Shown here: piece by piece, positions 17,465 through 25,634 of the stretch
Layout: every line of letters starts with the position of its first letter
Position numbering within the stretch: position 1 is the first letter of the stretch
NCBI GenBank assembly: GCA_016790175.1
Contig: JAEUPI010000126.1
Span: 1-42,248 of the forward strand
DNA: 42,248 nucleotides
Origin: Burkholderiaceae bacterium
Lineage (GTDB): Bacteria > Pseudomonadota > Gammaproteobacteria > Burkholderiales > Burkholderiaceae_C
Direction: 5' to 3'
Made by a program: the position numbers and the translations under genes
Notes under the pieces: generated by a model
Seen by the model: only the letters and a program-made list of their open reading frames with translations
Database searches by the model: none
What the model was told of the DNA's origin: nothing

Positions 17465-18579
17465 GCGCGCCGGCACAGGCCACCGGCGCCGGCGGCGACG
17501 CCGGACTCGGGGCGCTCGTGCGGGCGGTGCAGGCCAATGCGCACATTGCCGACGCCCGACATGCGGCCGACCTGCCGCTGTGCATCTTTCTGCTTCAGAT
17601 GCGCGAGTACTACCGCTGGGAACAGGGCCTCGACTTCGACGCGCCGATCGACCGCGCCTTGCTGGGTCGCTGGCTGGCCGAACGCGAGCATCAATGGAAG
17701 GACCTCGAGTCGCAGCCGTATTCGCCACTGCCCTGGGCCGGACGCCACTTCGACCCGCTCGATGCCGACGCCCTGAACGCCGAGCTGCTGCCCCATGGCT
17801 GGGCCTATGTGGCGGCATGGGACGGCGCACAGCGACCGCTTTTCGCGCTGGCTGCCTTGCAGCGCGAGGAGTCGCCGGCCGGCGCCGCACCGGCTTTGCT
17901 CGAATGCGGCGACGAGCTGGCGCGCAGCCTTCTCGCGCCACCGGCCGCGCTGGTGGGCGCGCGCACCATCGTGCTGCGGAGGGAGGCGCTGGCGCGCTGG
18001 CTGTGGGAACGCGTGGAGATCGTTGCGCAGCGGCCGGTGCATGGACCGTGGCTCGCGCTGGTGGAGGCCTTCGGATTGCACGACGCCCGCCGATTCGCGG
18101 CTGCGAAGACCGAGCTGATCGAGGCGCTGATGCCGATGCTCGAATGGCACGAGCGTGGCGAGCACCGCGCGGCGCAGCGCCTGGAGCCCGGCTGGTCAGC
18201 GCTGCGGCTGGCGTTGCGGCAGCGGCCGGCCGACGCCAAGGTGCGTGCCGTGCGCGACCTGCTGGCCGACCTGGAGACCACCTTGCCGATGCTGCTCGAG
18301 CACCACGCGACGATGGCATTGCACGGCTGGTTCGCGCTGCTCGACGGCTGGCGCGAGCGGTTCTGTCCGGCCCTGCGGCCGGCCTATGCCGCCTGGTGCG
18401 ACGGCGACGAAGGGCGTGCGCTGCGCCGCGTGGCGCACGACGGCGTCGAGCACTTTGCCGCGCTGGCCGACGAGCTGCTCGCGTTGCACCGGCGCGATGG
18501 CTCCGAGGCCGGTACCGCGATCTCGGCACGACTGGATGTCGACGACCCGGCGTCGCGTGTCGCGTTCACCGGTCGGTAG
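17461..18579 (+). CDS. Uncharacterised 372-residue protein, last gene of the cassette
   Basis: This 372-residue soluble protein starts at a GTG that overlaps the previous stop (GTGA). It is rich in alanine, leucine and arginine and probably all-helical, with notable segments CIFLLQMREYYRWEQG (residues 41-56), LPWAGRHFDPLDAD, EHHATMALHGWFALLDGWRERFCP and a histidine/acid-rich end (HDGVEHFAALADELL). The many buried His and Glu residues could hint at metal or haem binding, but no named motif is seen. It ends the operon; the next gene is convergent, 51 bases away, with no obvious terminator hairpin. Function unknown. Confidence 0.8.
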   Translation: MSAPAQATGAGGDAGLGALVRAVQANAHIADARHAADLPLCIFLLQMREYYRWEQGLDFDAPIDRALLGRWLAEREHQWKDLESQPYSPLPWAGRHFDPLDADALNAELLPHGWAYVAAWDGAQRPLFALAALQREESPAGAAPALLECGDELARSLLAPPAALVGARTIVLRREALARWLWERVEIVAQRPVHGPWLALVEAFGLHDARRFAAAKTELIEALMPMLEWHERGEHRAAQRLEPGWSALRLALRQRPADAKVRAVRDLLADLETTLPMLLEHHATMALHGWFALLDGWRERFCPALRPAYAAWCDGDEGRALRRVAHDGVEHFAALADELLALHRRDGSEAGTAISARLDVDDPASRVAFTGR

Positions 18580-18630
18580 TCAGCCGCGCGCCTGCGGTGA
18601 CGCTCCGATTTGGGCGGACCGCCGGGTTGC

Positions 18631-19122
18631 TCAGAACTCGATCTGATCGGCGATCGCCTTGATGCCCGCGGCGGCGCACTGTTCGTCGGCTTCGCCTCCA
18701 GGCGCGCCGGAAACGGCAATGGCGCCCAGGGTCTGCCCGCCGGCCTCGATCACCAGGCCGCCGCCGCCGGCGAACACACGCGGCAGTGCGCGCACGCCGC
18801 TCATCGGCTTGCCGGCCTGTGTCTCGGCGGCGAGCTGGCCTGTGGGTTGGCGAAAGCTCGCGGCCGTCCAGGCCTTGTTCATTGCCCCATCGATCGTGTG
18901 GGCGCCGGCATAGCGGTCGCGCAGCAGCACCTGCGTCAGTCCGGCGCGATCGACCACGGCCACGGCCGCCTGCCAGCCACTCTTGCGGCAATGTTCCAAC
19001 GCCGCACGTGCAGCGGTGAGTGCCGTTTCGGGCGTCAAGTTGCGACTGGTGAACGTGCCTTGCTGAGCCCAGGCGGCCCAGGGAAACAGGACGACCAGGG
19101 CCGTCGTGACGAGGCGTTTCAT
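18631..19122 (-). CDS. Secreted GlcG/HbpS-family (DUF336) protein
   Basis: A 163-residue protein with a Sec signal peptide (MKRLVTTALVVLFPWAAWAQ, cut after AWA) and a GlcG/HbpS domain: AVVDRAGLTQVLLRDRYAG, DGAMNKAWTAASF, PRVFAGGGGLVIEAGGQTLGAIAVSGAPGGEADEQCA. Family members bind haem or act as extracellular redox/small-molecule binding proteins; some are metabolic accessory proteins. An AGGAGG ribosome site six bases before the ATG fixes the start. It is a single gene, convergent with the cassette; no direct link to sulfur oxidation is evident. Confidence 0.88.
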   Translation of the reverse strand: MKRLVTTALVVLFPWAAWAQQGTFTSRNLTPETALTAARAALEHCRKSGWQAAVAVVDRAGLTQVLLRDRYAGAHTIDGAMNKAWTAASFRQPTGQLAAETQAGKPMSGVRALPRVFAGGGGLVIEAGGQTLGAIAVSGAPGGEADEQCAAAGIKAIADQIEF

Positions 19123-19281
19123 GCGGATCCTCCTGCTGCCGGCCAATGCGGCTTGCACCACCTGGCGCGACTCGTGACGCGCCAGACATCACCGAAAATC
19201 AGTCTATGCGGATCGACGGGGGCGATTCTGAGCCAGCGCAATGGGTCGAACGGCCCATGAAGAGGCGAGCGTCGCCCGGCC

Positions 19282-19710
19282 TCACGCCCGGTCGCAGCTG
19301 ATCGAGGCCGTGGCCACCAGTTCGTCGAACAGGGCCAACGAAACCCGGCCAGGCACCGCATAGGGATCGAGTGTCGCGGTGGCCGAGTACTTCAGCAGCA
19401 GCGCCGGATTCAGCCCGCTCACATGCACCTGGCCCATCGCCCAGCCCGCGAACCGCCGTTCGTCGATGTCCTCGTAGGCCAGCAGCTCGACGGCGGTGTG
19501 CCGCGGGTCGGCGACGATGCGGTTGTAGAGGCGATTGACGGCGCCGCGGCTGCCCTCGAGCACCTGCAGGAAGACGCCCGAGGCGAAACACAGCACACCG
19601 GTGATGCCATGGGCCGGGTTGTTGGCGCGGCACTGACGCAGCAGCGCCTGCAGCTCCTCGGCATCGACCGCCGGCACGGCCCGGCTCGCATACATCAGTC
19701 GCACCAGCAT
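19282..19710 (-). CDS. BLUF-domain blue-light photoreceptor (short type)
   Basis: A 142-residue protein with a full BLUF domain in the first ~95 residues: Tyr7 (LMYASRA), Asn30/31 (ANNPAHGITG), Gln49 (GVFLQVLEG), Trp90 and Met92 (FAGWAMG), which match the flavin-contacting residues of AppA. The C-terminal ~45 residues are the usual helical cap; no output domain is fused, so it must signal through a partner. It starts 13 bases after folE and probably shares its transcript. Confidence 0.9.
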   Translation of the reverse strand: MLVRLMYASRAVPAVDAEELQALLRQCRANNPAHGITGVLCFASGVFLQVLEGSRGAVNRLYNRIVADPRHTAVELLAYEDIDERRFAGWAMGQVHVSGLNPALLLKYSATATLDPYAVPGRVSLALFDELVATASISCDRA

Positions 19711-19723
19711 CGCGGTTCCTGGT

Positions 19724-20464
19724 TCAGCGCTCGGATTTCTTCGACAGCAGGGACAGGAATTCTCGCCGCAGATTCGGGTTCTTCAGGAAGGCGCCGCGCA
19801 TCACGCTGTTGGTCATCGCCGAGTCGTCGTCCTTCACGCCGCGCCAATGCATGCAGAAATGGTCGGCCTCCATCACGATGGCCAGGCCGTCGGGCCGCAC
19901 GCGCTCCTGCAAGGCATCGGCCAGCATCACGACCGCCTCCTCCTGGATCTGCGGGCGGGTCATCACCCAGTCGGTCAGGCGCGCGTATTTCGACAGGCCG
20001 ATCAGGTTGGAGTGTTCGTTGGGCAGGATGCCGATCCACACCCGTCCGAGGATCGGGCACAGATGGTGCGAGCAGGCGCTGCGCACGCTGATCGGGCCCA
20101 CGATCATCAGCTCGTTCAGGCGCGAGGCGTTCGGGAACTCGGTGACCTTCGGCTCGGCCACGTAGCGGCCGCGGAAGACCTCGTCGACGAACATGCGCGC
20201 CACGCGCTCGGCGGTGCCCTGGGTGTTGTGGTCGCCCTCGGTGTCGATCACCAGCGATCGCAGCACATCTTCGAGCTTCTCGCGCACCTCGACCTTGAGC
20301 TGCTCGAGTTCGCCCGGCTTGATGAATGCCGCGATGTTGTCGTTGGCGTGATAGCGGCAGTCGGCGCCGACCAGCCGGTAGCGGATGCGCTCCGAGACCG
20401 GCAGATCGGCCAGGTCGTCCTCGCTGCGCAACAGGCGTGTGATCGCGTGGGTCTTGTCGGACAT
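19724..20464 (-). CDS. folE: GTP cyclohydrolase I
   Basis: A 246-residue FolE that converts GTP to 7,8-dihydroneopterin triphosphate, the first step of tetrahydrofolate or pterin synthesis. The zinc ligands Cys131, His134 and Cys204 are present (SACSHHLCPILG; DHFCMHWRG), as are EGDHNTQGTAERVARM and the active-site NLIGLSKYARL. The N-terminus is about 25 residues longer than in E. coli, which is common in Burkholderiales. MSDKTHAITR was taken as the start; the frame further upstream runs into the intergenic region shared with rsmB. Confidence 0.94.
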   Translation of the reverse strand: MSDKTHAITRLLRSEDDLADLPVSERIRYRLVGADCRYHANDNIAAFIKPGELEQLKVEVREKLEDVLRSLVIDTEGDHNTQGTAERVARMFVDEVFRGRYVAEPKVTEFPNASRLNELMIVGPISVRSACSHHLCPILGRVWIGILPNEHSNLIGLSKYARLTDWVMTRPQIQEEAVVMLADALQERVRPDGLAIVMEADHFCMHWRGVKDDDSAMTNSVMRGAFLKNPNLRREFLSLLSKKSER

Positions 20465-20594
20465 GGCGGCGCGGTGCGGGCACGGGATACGGGGCCGACC
20501 ATTCTGGCAGCGCAGCGGTCTGTGTGCCGGGCCGGGTCCGACAAGGCCCACAACGCGCGGGCCATTCGGTGTGCCGCCTAGACTGCTGGCTGAC

Positions 20595-21905
20595 ATGGCC
20601 ACGTCACCCCCGCTGTCGCGCCTGTTGCTGGCCACCGCCGACGCGGTGGCTGCGGTGCGCGCCGGCCGCTCGCTCACCGACGCGTTGCTGCGCACGCCGG
20701 ACCGGCTGCGCCCGGCCGTGCTGGCGCTGGCCAGCGACGTGCTGCGGCATCTGGGTTCTGCACTCGTGATCCGGCAGCAACTGGCGGCGAAGGCGCCGCC
20801 GGCGCCGGTGGACGCGCTGCTGCTGGCGGCGCTTGCCTTGCTGTGGCCTCATGCCGGCGGGCAGCCCTACGACGATCACACGCTGGTCGACCAGGCGGTC
20901 GGGGCGACCCGGGCCCGGGCGCCGGGCGCAGCAGGATTCGTCAATGCGGTGCTGCGGCGATTCGTGCGCGAACGCGACGCGCGCATCGTGGCGGCGAGCC
21001 ATGACGCACAAGCCCAGTGGAACCACCCGCTGTGGTGGATCGAGCGGGTGCGTCACGACTGGCCAGACCGGTGGCAGGCCTTGCTGGAAGCCGCGAATCG
21101 CCCACCCCCGCTGATGTTGCGCGTGAACGCGCGGCGCAGCGACGCCGACGCTTACGTGCAGCGCCTCGCCGCGGGGGGCATCGCGGCGCGCTCGCTCGGG
21201 ACACATGCCGTGTGGCTGCCGCAGCCGCGCCCGGTCGTCGAGCTGCCGGGATTTGCCGACGGCGACGTGTCGGTGCAGGATCTGTCGGCGCAACGTGCTG
21301 CGCCGTTGCTGATCGGCGCCGGGCTGGCGCCGGGCGCGCGCGTGCTCGACGCCTGCGCCGCGCCTGGCGGCAAGACCGCGCATCTGCTCGAGCTGGCCGA
21401 CCTGGATCTCACCGCGCTCGATGCCGATGCCGGCCGGACGCAACGGATCCAGGACACACTGGCGCGCCTGCACCTCCGCGCGCGCACGCTGTGCGCCGAC
21501 GCACGCGACACCGCGCGCTGGTGGGACGGCCGGCCTTTCGACGCGATCCTGCTCGATGCGCCGTGCACGGCCTCGGGCATCGTGCGCCGACATCCGGATA
21601 TCCGCTGGCTGCGCCGACCCGAGGATCTGACCGCCCTGGCCCGGCTGCAGGCCGAGTTGCTCGACGCGCTGTGGCCGCTGCTCGCGCCGGGCGGGCGCCT
21701 GCTCTATGCCACCTGCTCGATCTTCCGCATCGAGGGTGAGCAACAGATCGACGCTTTTTTGCAACGCCATGCGCGGGACAACCCACAGCCGGACGATGCC
21801 GCACCGGGGCATCTGCTCCCCCTGCCGGAAAATTCGAACACGAGCGTCGCCGCACCGGTTCCGGTGGGCGACGGATTCTTCTACGCCTTGCTGCGAAAAC
21901 CCTGA
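20595..21905 (+). CDS. rsmB: 16S rRNA (cytosine-967-C5)-methyltransferase
   Basis: A 436-residue RsmB (Fmu/Sun). The N-terminal NusB-like RNA-binding domain (to ~residue 140) contains ALLLAALALLW, VDQAVGATRA and GFVNAVLRRF. The C-terminal SAM-dependent domain shows DACAAPGGKTAHLLE, LLDAPCTASGIVRRHPDIRW (the catalytic PC motif) and LYATCSIFRIEGE with the second catalytic cysteine. It methylates C967 of 16S rRNA. The start ATG at 20595 lacks a clear ribosome site. It leads the rsmB-DUF4390-ntrY-ntrX group. Confidence 0.95.
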   Translation: MATSPPLSRLLLATADAVAAVRAGRSLTDALLRTPDRLRPAVLALASDVLRHLGSALVIRQQLAAKAPPAPVDALLLAALALLWPHAGGQPYDDHTLVDQAVGATRARAPGAAGFVNAVLRRFVRERDARIVAASHDAQAQWNHPLWWIERVRHDWPDRWQALLEAANRPPPLMLRVNARRSDADAYVQRLAAGGIAARSLGTHAVWLPQPRPVVELPGFADGDVSVQDLSAQRAAPLLIGAGLAPGARVLDACAAPGGKTAHLLELADLDLTALDADAGRTQRIQDTLARLHLRARTLCADARDTARWWDGRPFDAILLDAPCTASGIVRRHPDIRWLRRPEDLTALARLQAELLDALWPLLAPGGRLLYATCSIFRIEGEQQIDAFLQRHARDNPQPDDAAPGHLLPLPENSNTSVAAPVPVGDGFFYALLRKP

Positions 21906-21917
21906 TCGCCCCTTCGA

Positions 21918-22508
21918 ATGCGCCGCGCGATCCTGCCCCATTGGCTGTCGCGCCTGGCGCGGCTGGCGGCGCTCTGGCTGTGCATGCTGTGCGCGCCCGG
22001 CGTGCGTGCACAGGGCGTTGAGCTCCATGCGCTCGAGCTGGTGCAGGCCGAAGGCGCGCTGACGCTGGAGTTCAGCGCCCGGCTGACGCTGTCGCGCGCG
22101 CTGGAGGATGCACTGCGGCGCGGCGTGCCGATGTACTTCGAGACCGAGGCCACGCTGTACCGCTCGCGCTGGTACTGGCGCGACGAGCGGGTAGCCCGCG
22201 TGTCGCGCAGCTACCGGCTGTCATACCAGCCGCTGACTGCCAACTGGCGCGTCGGCCTCGGCGGACTGGCACAGAGTTATGCCAGCCTGTCGGAGGCGCT
22301 GGCGGTGATTTCGCGCGTGGGCGACTGGCGGGTCGCCGATGCCGCGCAGATCGAACCCGACCAGCGTTACTACGTCGAGTTCAGCTACCGCCTCGACAAC
22401 AGCCAGCTACCGCGGCCGATGCAGATCGGCCTGGGCAGCGACTGGTCGCTCGGCATCGAGCGCACGCTCAGACTCGGCGAAAAGGCGGTCGAAGCCGCCC
22501 GCAGATGA
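21918..22508 (+). CDS. DUF4390-family secreted protein
   Basis: A 196-residue protein with an N-terminal signal peptide (WLSRLARLAALWLCMLCAPGVRAQ) and a DUF4390 domain (LEFSARLTLSRALEDALRRGVPMYFETEATLYRSRWYW is split here as key residues L, R, Y, W; also YYVEFSYRLDNSQLPRPMQI). The function of the family is unknown, but its genes lie almost invariably between rsmB and an NtrY-like kinase in Burkholderiales, which suggests a link to that sensor. Its stop overlaps the kinase start (ATGA). Confidence 0.9.
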   Translation: MRRAILPHWLSRLARLAALWLCMLCAPGVRAQGVELHALELVQAEGALTLEFSARLTLSRALEDALRRGVPMYFETEATLYRSRWYWRDERVARVSRSYRLSYQPLTANWRVGLGGLAQSYASLSEALAVISRVGDWRVADAAQIEPDQRYYVEFSYRLDNSQLPRPMQIGLGSDWSLGIERTLRLGEKAVEAARR

Positions 22509-24802
22509 GCAAGTCGCTGCGCTGGGCCATCGTGGTGGCGCTGCTGGCGGCCTCCGGCGCGGCGCTGGTGATCGCCTTCATGCTCGCGCTGACCAGCGAG
22601 CGCGATCTCTTCGAGCGCAACTTCGTCTGGCTGTTCTGGGTCAACGTGGCGGTCGCCGCCGCGCTGGCGCTGGTGATCGGCATCGCGGCGACGCGGCTGG
22701 CGGTGCGCCTGCGCCGCGGCAAGTTCGGCAGCCGGCTGCTGCTGAAGCTGGCGGGCATCTTCGCGTTTGTCGGAGTCGTGCCCGGCATACTGATCTACAC
22801 GGTGTCGGTGCAGTTCGTCTCGCGCAGCATCGAGACCTGGTTCGATGCCCGCGTGGCGGGTGCCCTCGACTCCGGGCTGGCGCTCGGCCGCACCACGCTC
22901 GAGGTGCTGGGCGCCGATCTCGTGGCCAAGACCCGTCTGGCGGCCGATCGGCTCGCCGAGACGCGAGCCCCGGTCGGCCCCTTGGCACTCGAGCGGGTGC
23001 GCGAGCAGATCGCCGCGCGCGACGTGATGCTGATCGGTGCGAACGGCCAGCCCCTGGCCAGCGCCAGTGCCAGGCCCGGCGCCGAGGCATTGCCGCCGGA
23101 GCGGCCGTCGGCCGCCTTGCTGCGCCAGGCGCGCGCGACCGGCGCGACCAGTCAGATCGAGGGCCTCGACGACGAGCCGCAGGCCGGGACGGTGCCGCGT
23201 GTGCGCCTGCGCGCGCTGGCCTTGCTGCCGGCCGCCGGCATCAGCCTGACGCCCGGCGACGACCGTTACCTGTTCGTCGTGCAGGCAGTCTCGCCGCAGC
23301 TGGTGGGCAATGCGCTGGCGGTGCAGAGCGCCTATCGCGAGTATCAGAAGCGTGCGATCGCGCAGGACGCGTTCCGGCGCATGTATATCGGCACGCTGAC
23401 CCTGGCCCTCGTGCTCGCGGTGTTCGGCGCCGTGCTGCTCGCGGCCCTGCTGGGCAACCAGATTGCAAGGCCGCTGGTCGTGCTGGCCGAAGGCGTGCGT
23501 GAGGTGGCCGAAGGCAATCTCGCCGCCAAGCCGGTGTTCGCCTCGCGCGACGAGCTCGGAGGGCTGACGCTGGCCTTCGCACGCATGACCGAGCAGCTGG
23601 CCGATGCGCGCTCGCAGGTCGACCGCGGCGTGGCGCAGCTGGAAGGGGCGCGCACGCGGCTGCAGACGATCCTCGATTCCTTGTCGGCCGGCGTGATCGT
23701 GTTCGACCGCGAGCGGCATCTCGATACCGTGAACCCTGGTGCCACGCGCATCCTGCGCCAGCCGCTGTCGGCCTTCCGTGGCCGTGCGCTGGAGGAGGTT
23801 CCGGGCCTGGGCGAATTCGCGCGGGCAGTGTGGCAGCGTTTCGAGCTGCATCAGGCAAGCCCCGAGGCCGGCGAGCGTGACCATTGGCAAGACGCCTTCG
23901 AGCTCTCGGTCGGGCCGCAGGAATCGCTGAATCTGCTGGTGCGCGGCGCGGCGCTGCCGGGCGAGGCCCGGCTGATGGTGTTCGACGACATCACCGAGGT
24001 CGTCTCGGCGCAGCGTTCGGTGGCCTGGGGCGAGGTCGCGCGTCGCCTGGCCCACGAGATCAAGAACCCGCTGACGCCGATCCAGCTGTCGGCCGAGCGG
24101 CTCAAACTCAAGCTCGAGCCGCACCTCGACGCGACCGACCAGGCGATGCTCGACCGTTCGGTGAACACCATCGTGGCCCAGGTGCAGGCGATGAAGCAGC
24201 TGGTCGATGCCTTCCGCGACTTCGGCCGTCTGCCGGCGGCCCGCCTGGCGCCGCTGGACCTCAACGCGCTGATCGGCGAGGTGGTGGCGCTGTACGGCAG
24301 CGCGATCGAACAGGGCCGCCTGCAGGCGCGGCTCGAAAACGGCCTGCCCCCGATCGACGGCGATGCGACACAATTGCGCCAAGTGATCCATAACCTGCTG
24401 CAAAACGCACTCGATGCCGTGGCGGGCCGGCCCGACGGCCGCATCGAGGTGCGCACGGAGTTCGCTCACGGCACCGGCAACGACGTGCGTGCGGTGCGCC
24501 TCGTGGTGACGGACAATGGCGCCGGCTTCGCGGAAAAGGTGCTCAAGCGGGCCTTCGAACCGTACGTCACCACCAAGGCCAAAGGCACCGGGCTCGGATT
24601 GGCGGTGGTGCGCAAGATCGCCGACGAACATGGCGCCCGTTTGCGCATCGGCAACCTTCGGCAGGGCGGCGCTTCGGACGGGCCGGTGGTGGGTGCCCAA
24701 GTTTCGTTATCATTTTCCAGATTGAGTCCCGCGACGCCCGAGCCGGGCAGCGGCCAGGGCCCCGGTGGGTCGGGCGGCAACGCAACAACGCAGGTGCACT
24801 GA
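22505..24802 (+). CDS. NtrY-like membrane sensor histidine kinase
   Basis: This 765-residue kinase has N-terminal transmembrane helices (about residues 8-30, 40-62, 80-103), a periplasmic or loop region, a further helix near residue 295-320, a HAMP linker (NQIARPLVVLAEGVREVAEGN), a PAS-like region, and the kinase core: phospho-acceptor His517 (RLAHEIKNPLTPIQLSAERL), N box (HNLLQNALDA), and G boxes (VTDNGAGF, KGTGLGLAVVRKIADEHG). It resembles NtrY, which senses nitrogen or redox status in other bacteria; the actual signal here is unknown. It is coupled to DUF4390 upstream and to its response regulator 6 bases downstream. Confidence 0.92.
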   Translation: MSKSLRWAIVVALLAASGAALVIAFMLALTSERDLFERNFVWLFWVNVAVAAALALVIGIAATRLAVRLRRGKFGSRLLLKLAGIFAFVGVVPGILIYTVSVQFVSRSIETWFDARVAGALDSGLALGRTTLEVLGADLVAKTRLAADRLAETRAPVGPLALERVREQIAARDVMLIGANGQPLASASARPGAEALPPERPSAALLRQARATGATSQIEGLDDEPQAGTVPRVRLRALALLPAAGISLTPGDDRYLFVVQAVSPQLVGNALAVQSAYREYQKRAIAQDAFRRMYIGTLTLALVLAVFGAVLLAALLGNQIARPLVVLAEGVREVAEGNLAAKPVFASRDELGGLTLAFARMTEQLADARSQVDRGVAQLEGARTRLQTILDSLSAGVIVFDRERHLDTVNPGATRILRQPLSAFRGRALEEVPGLGEFARAVWQRFELHQASPEAGERDHWQDAFELSVGPQESLNLLVRGAALPGEARLMVFDDITEVVSAQRSVAWGEVARRLAHEIKNPLTPIQLSAERLKLKLEPHLDATDQAMLDRSVNTIVAQVQAMKQLVDAFRDFGRLPAARLAPLDLNALIGEVVALYGSAIEQGRLQARLENGLPPIDGDATQLRQVIHNLLQNALDAVAGRPDGRIEVRTEFAHGTGNDVRAVRLVVTDNGAGFAEKVLKRAFEPYVTTKAKGTGLGLAVVRKIADEHGARLRIGNLRQGGASDGPVVGAQVSLSFSRLSPATPEPGSGQGPGGSGGNATTQVH

Positions 24803-24808
24803 GCGCGG

Positions 24809-25513
24809 ATGGCAACCATACTTGTAGTGGACGACGAGCTGGGCATACGCGGCCTGTTGTCCGACATCCTCTCCGACGAAGGTCACACGGTCGAGCTGGC
24901 CGAAAACGCGGCCGAAGCGCGCGCCGCCCGCGAGCGCATGCGGCCCGATCTCGTGCTGCTGGACATCTGGATGCCCGACGTCGACGGCATCACGCTGCTC
25001 AAGGAATGGGGCGCGGCCAACCTGCTGACGATGCCGGTCATCATGATGAGCGGCCACGGCACCATCGACACCGCGGTGGAGGCCACCAAGTTCGGCGCGT
25101 CGGCGTTCCTCGAGAAGCCGATCACGCTGCAGAAGCTGCTGCGATCGGTGGAGCAGGCGCTGGCCAAGCCGTCGCCGCGACCCGCCGCGGCGCCCGGGGG
25201 CGGCGCAACCATCTACCGGCTGGACACCGCCGCGCTGGCGCACGATGCGCCGATGCCCGGCGCCGGTATTGCGCCGATGCTGGCGCCACTGCCGACCGGC
25301 CCGCAGTCCGAGCAATCGTTCGATCTCGATCGGCCGTTGCGCGAGGCGCGCGATTCGTTTGAGAAGAGCTACTTCGAGTTCCACCTGGCGAAGGAAAACG
25401 GCTCGATGACGCGTGTGGCCGAGAAGACCGGCCTCGAGCGCACCCACCTGTACCGCAAGCTCAAGCAACTGGGCGTCGATCTGTCGCGCAACAAGCGCGG
25501 CAGCGCGATGTGA
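24809..25513 (+). CDS. NtrX-like response regulator lacking the AAA+ domain
   Basis: A 234-residue regulator with a receiver domain (acidic DD at residues 8-9, phosphorylation site Asp52 in LVLLDIWMPD, and the KP of LEKPIT), a proline/alanine-rich linker (about 125-175), and a C-terminal Fis-type helix-turn-helix (SMTRVAEKTGLERTHLYRKLKQLGVD). NtrX/NtrC proteins usually have a central sigma-54-activating AAA+ domain; it is absent here, so this regulator should not activate sigma-54 promoters directly. This short form is common in Burkholderiales beside NtrY-like kinases. Confidence 0.92.
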   Translation: MATILVVDDELGIRGLLSDILSDEGHTVELAENAAEARAARERMRPDLVLLDIWMPDVDGITLLKEWGAANLLTMPVIMMSGHGTIDTAVEATKFGASAFLEKPITLQKLLRSVEQALAKPSPRPAAAPGGGATIYRLDTAALAHDAPMPGAGIAPMLAPLPTGPQSEQSFDLDRPLREARDSFEKSYFEFHLAKENGSMTRVAEKTGLERTHLYRKLKQLGVDLSRNKRGSAM

Positions 25514-25522
25514 CTGCCCCTC

Positions 25523-25528
25523 TATAAT
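25523..25528 (+). promoter_or_regulatory. Probable -10 box for tRNA-Phe
   Basis: A perfect TATAAT lies 11 bases before the mature tRNA 5' end. No clear -35 hexamer is seen at the proper distance, where the sequence is the end of the response regulator gene. Assignment as the tRNA promoter is inferred from position. Confidence 0.6.
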
Positions 25529-25539
25529 CGCCGGCTCCC

Positions 25540-25615
<76 letters not shown>

Positions 25616-25634
25616 ATCCGCCGAAGGGTCGCTG

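Noticed and set aside
12620-18579. A CRISPR-Cas locus, suggested by the Cas6-like gene
   Set aside because: No regularly spaced repeats and no cas1, cas2, cas3, cas5, cas7 or cas8 were seen on either side; the neighbours are sulfur and redox genes.
22385-24700. A 771-codon open frame antisense to the NtrY-like kinase gene
   Set aside because: The sense strand encodes a complete kinase with all motifs; the antisense product is low-complexity and His/Arg/Gln-rich.
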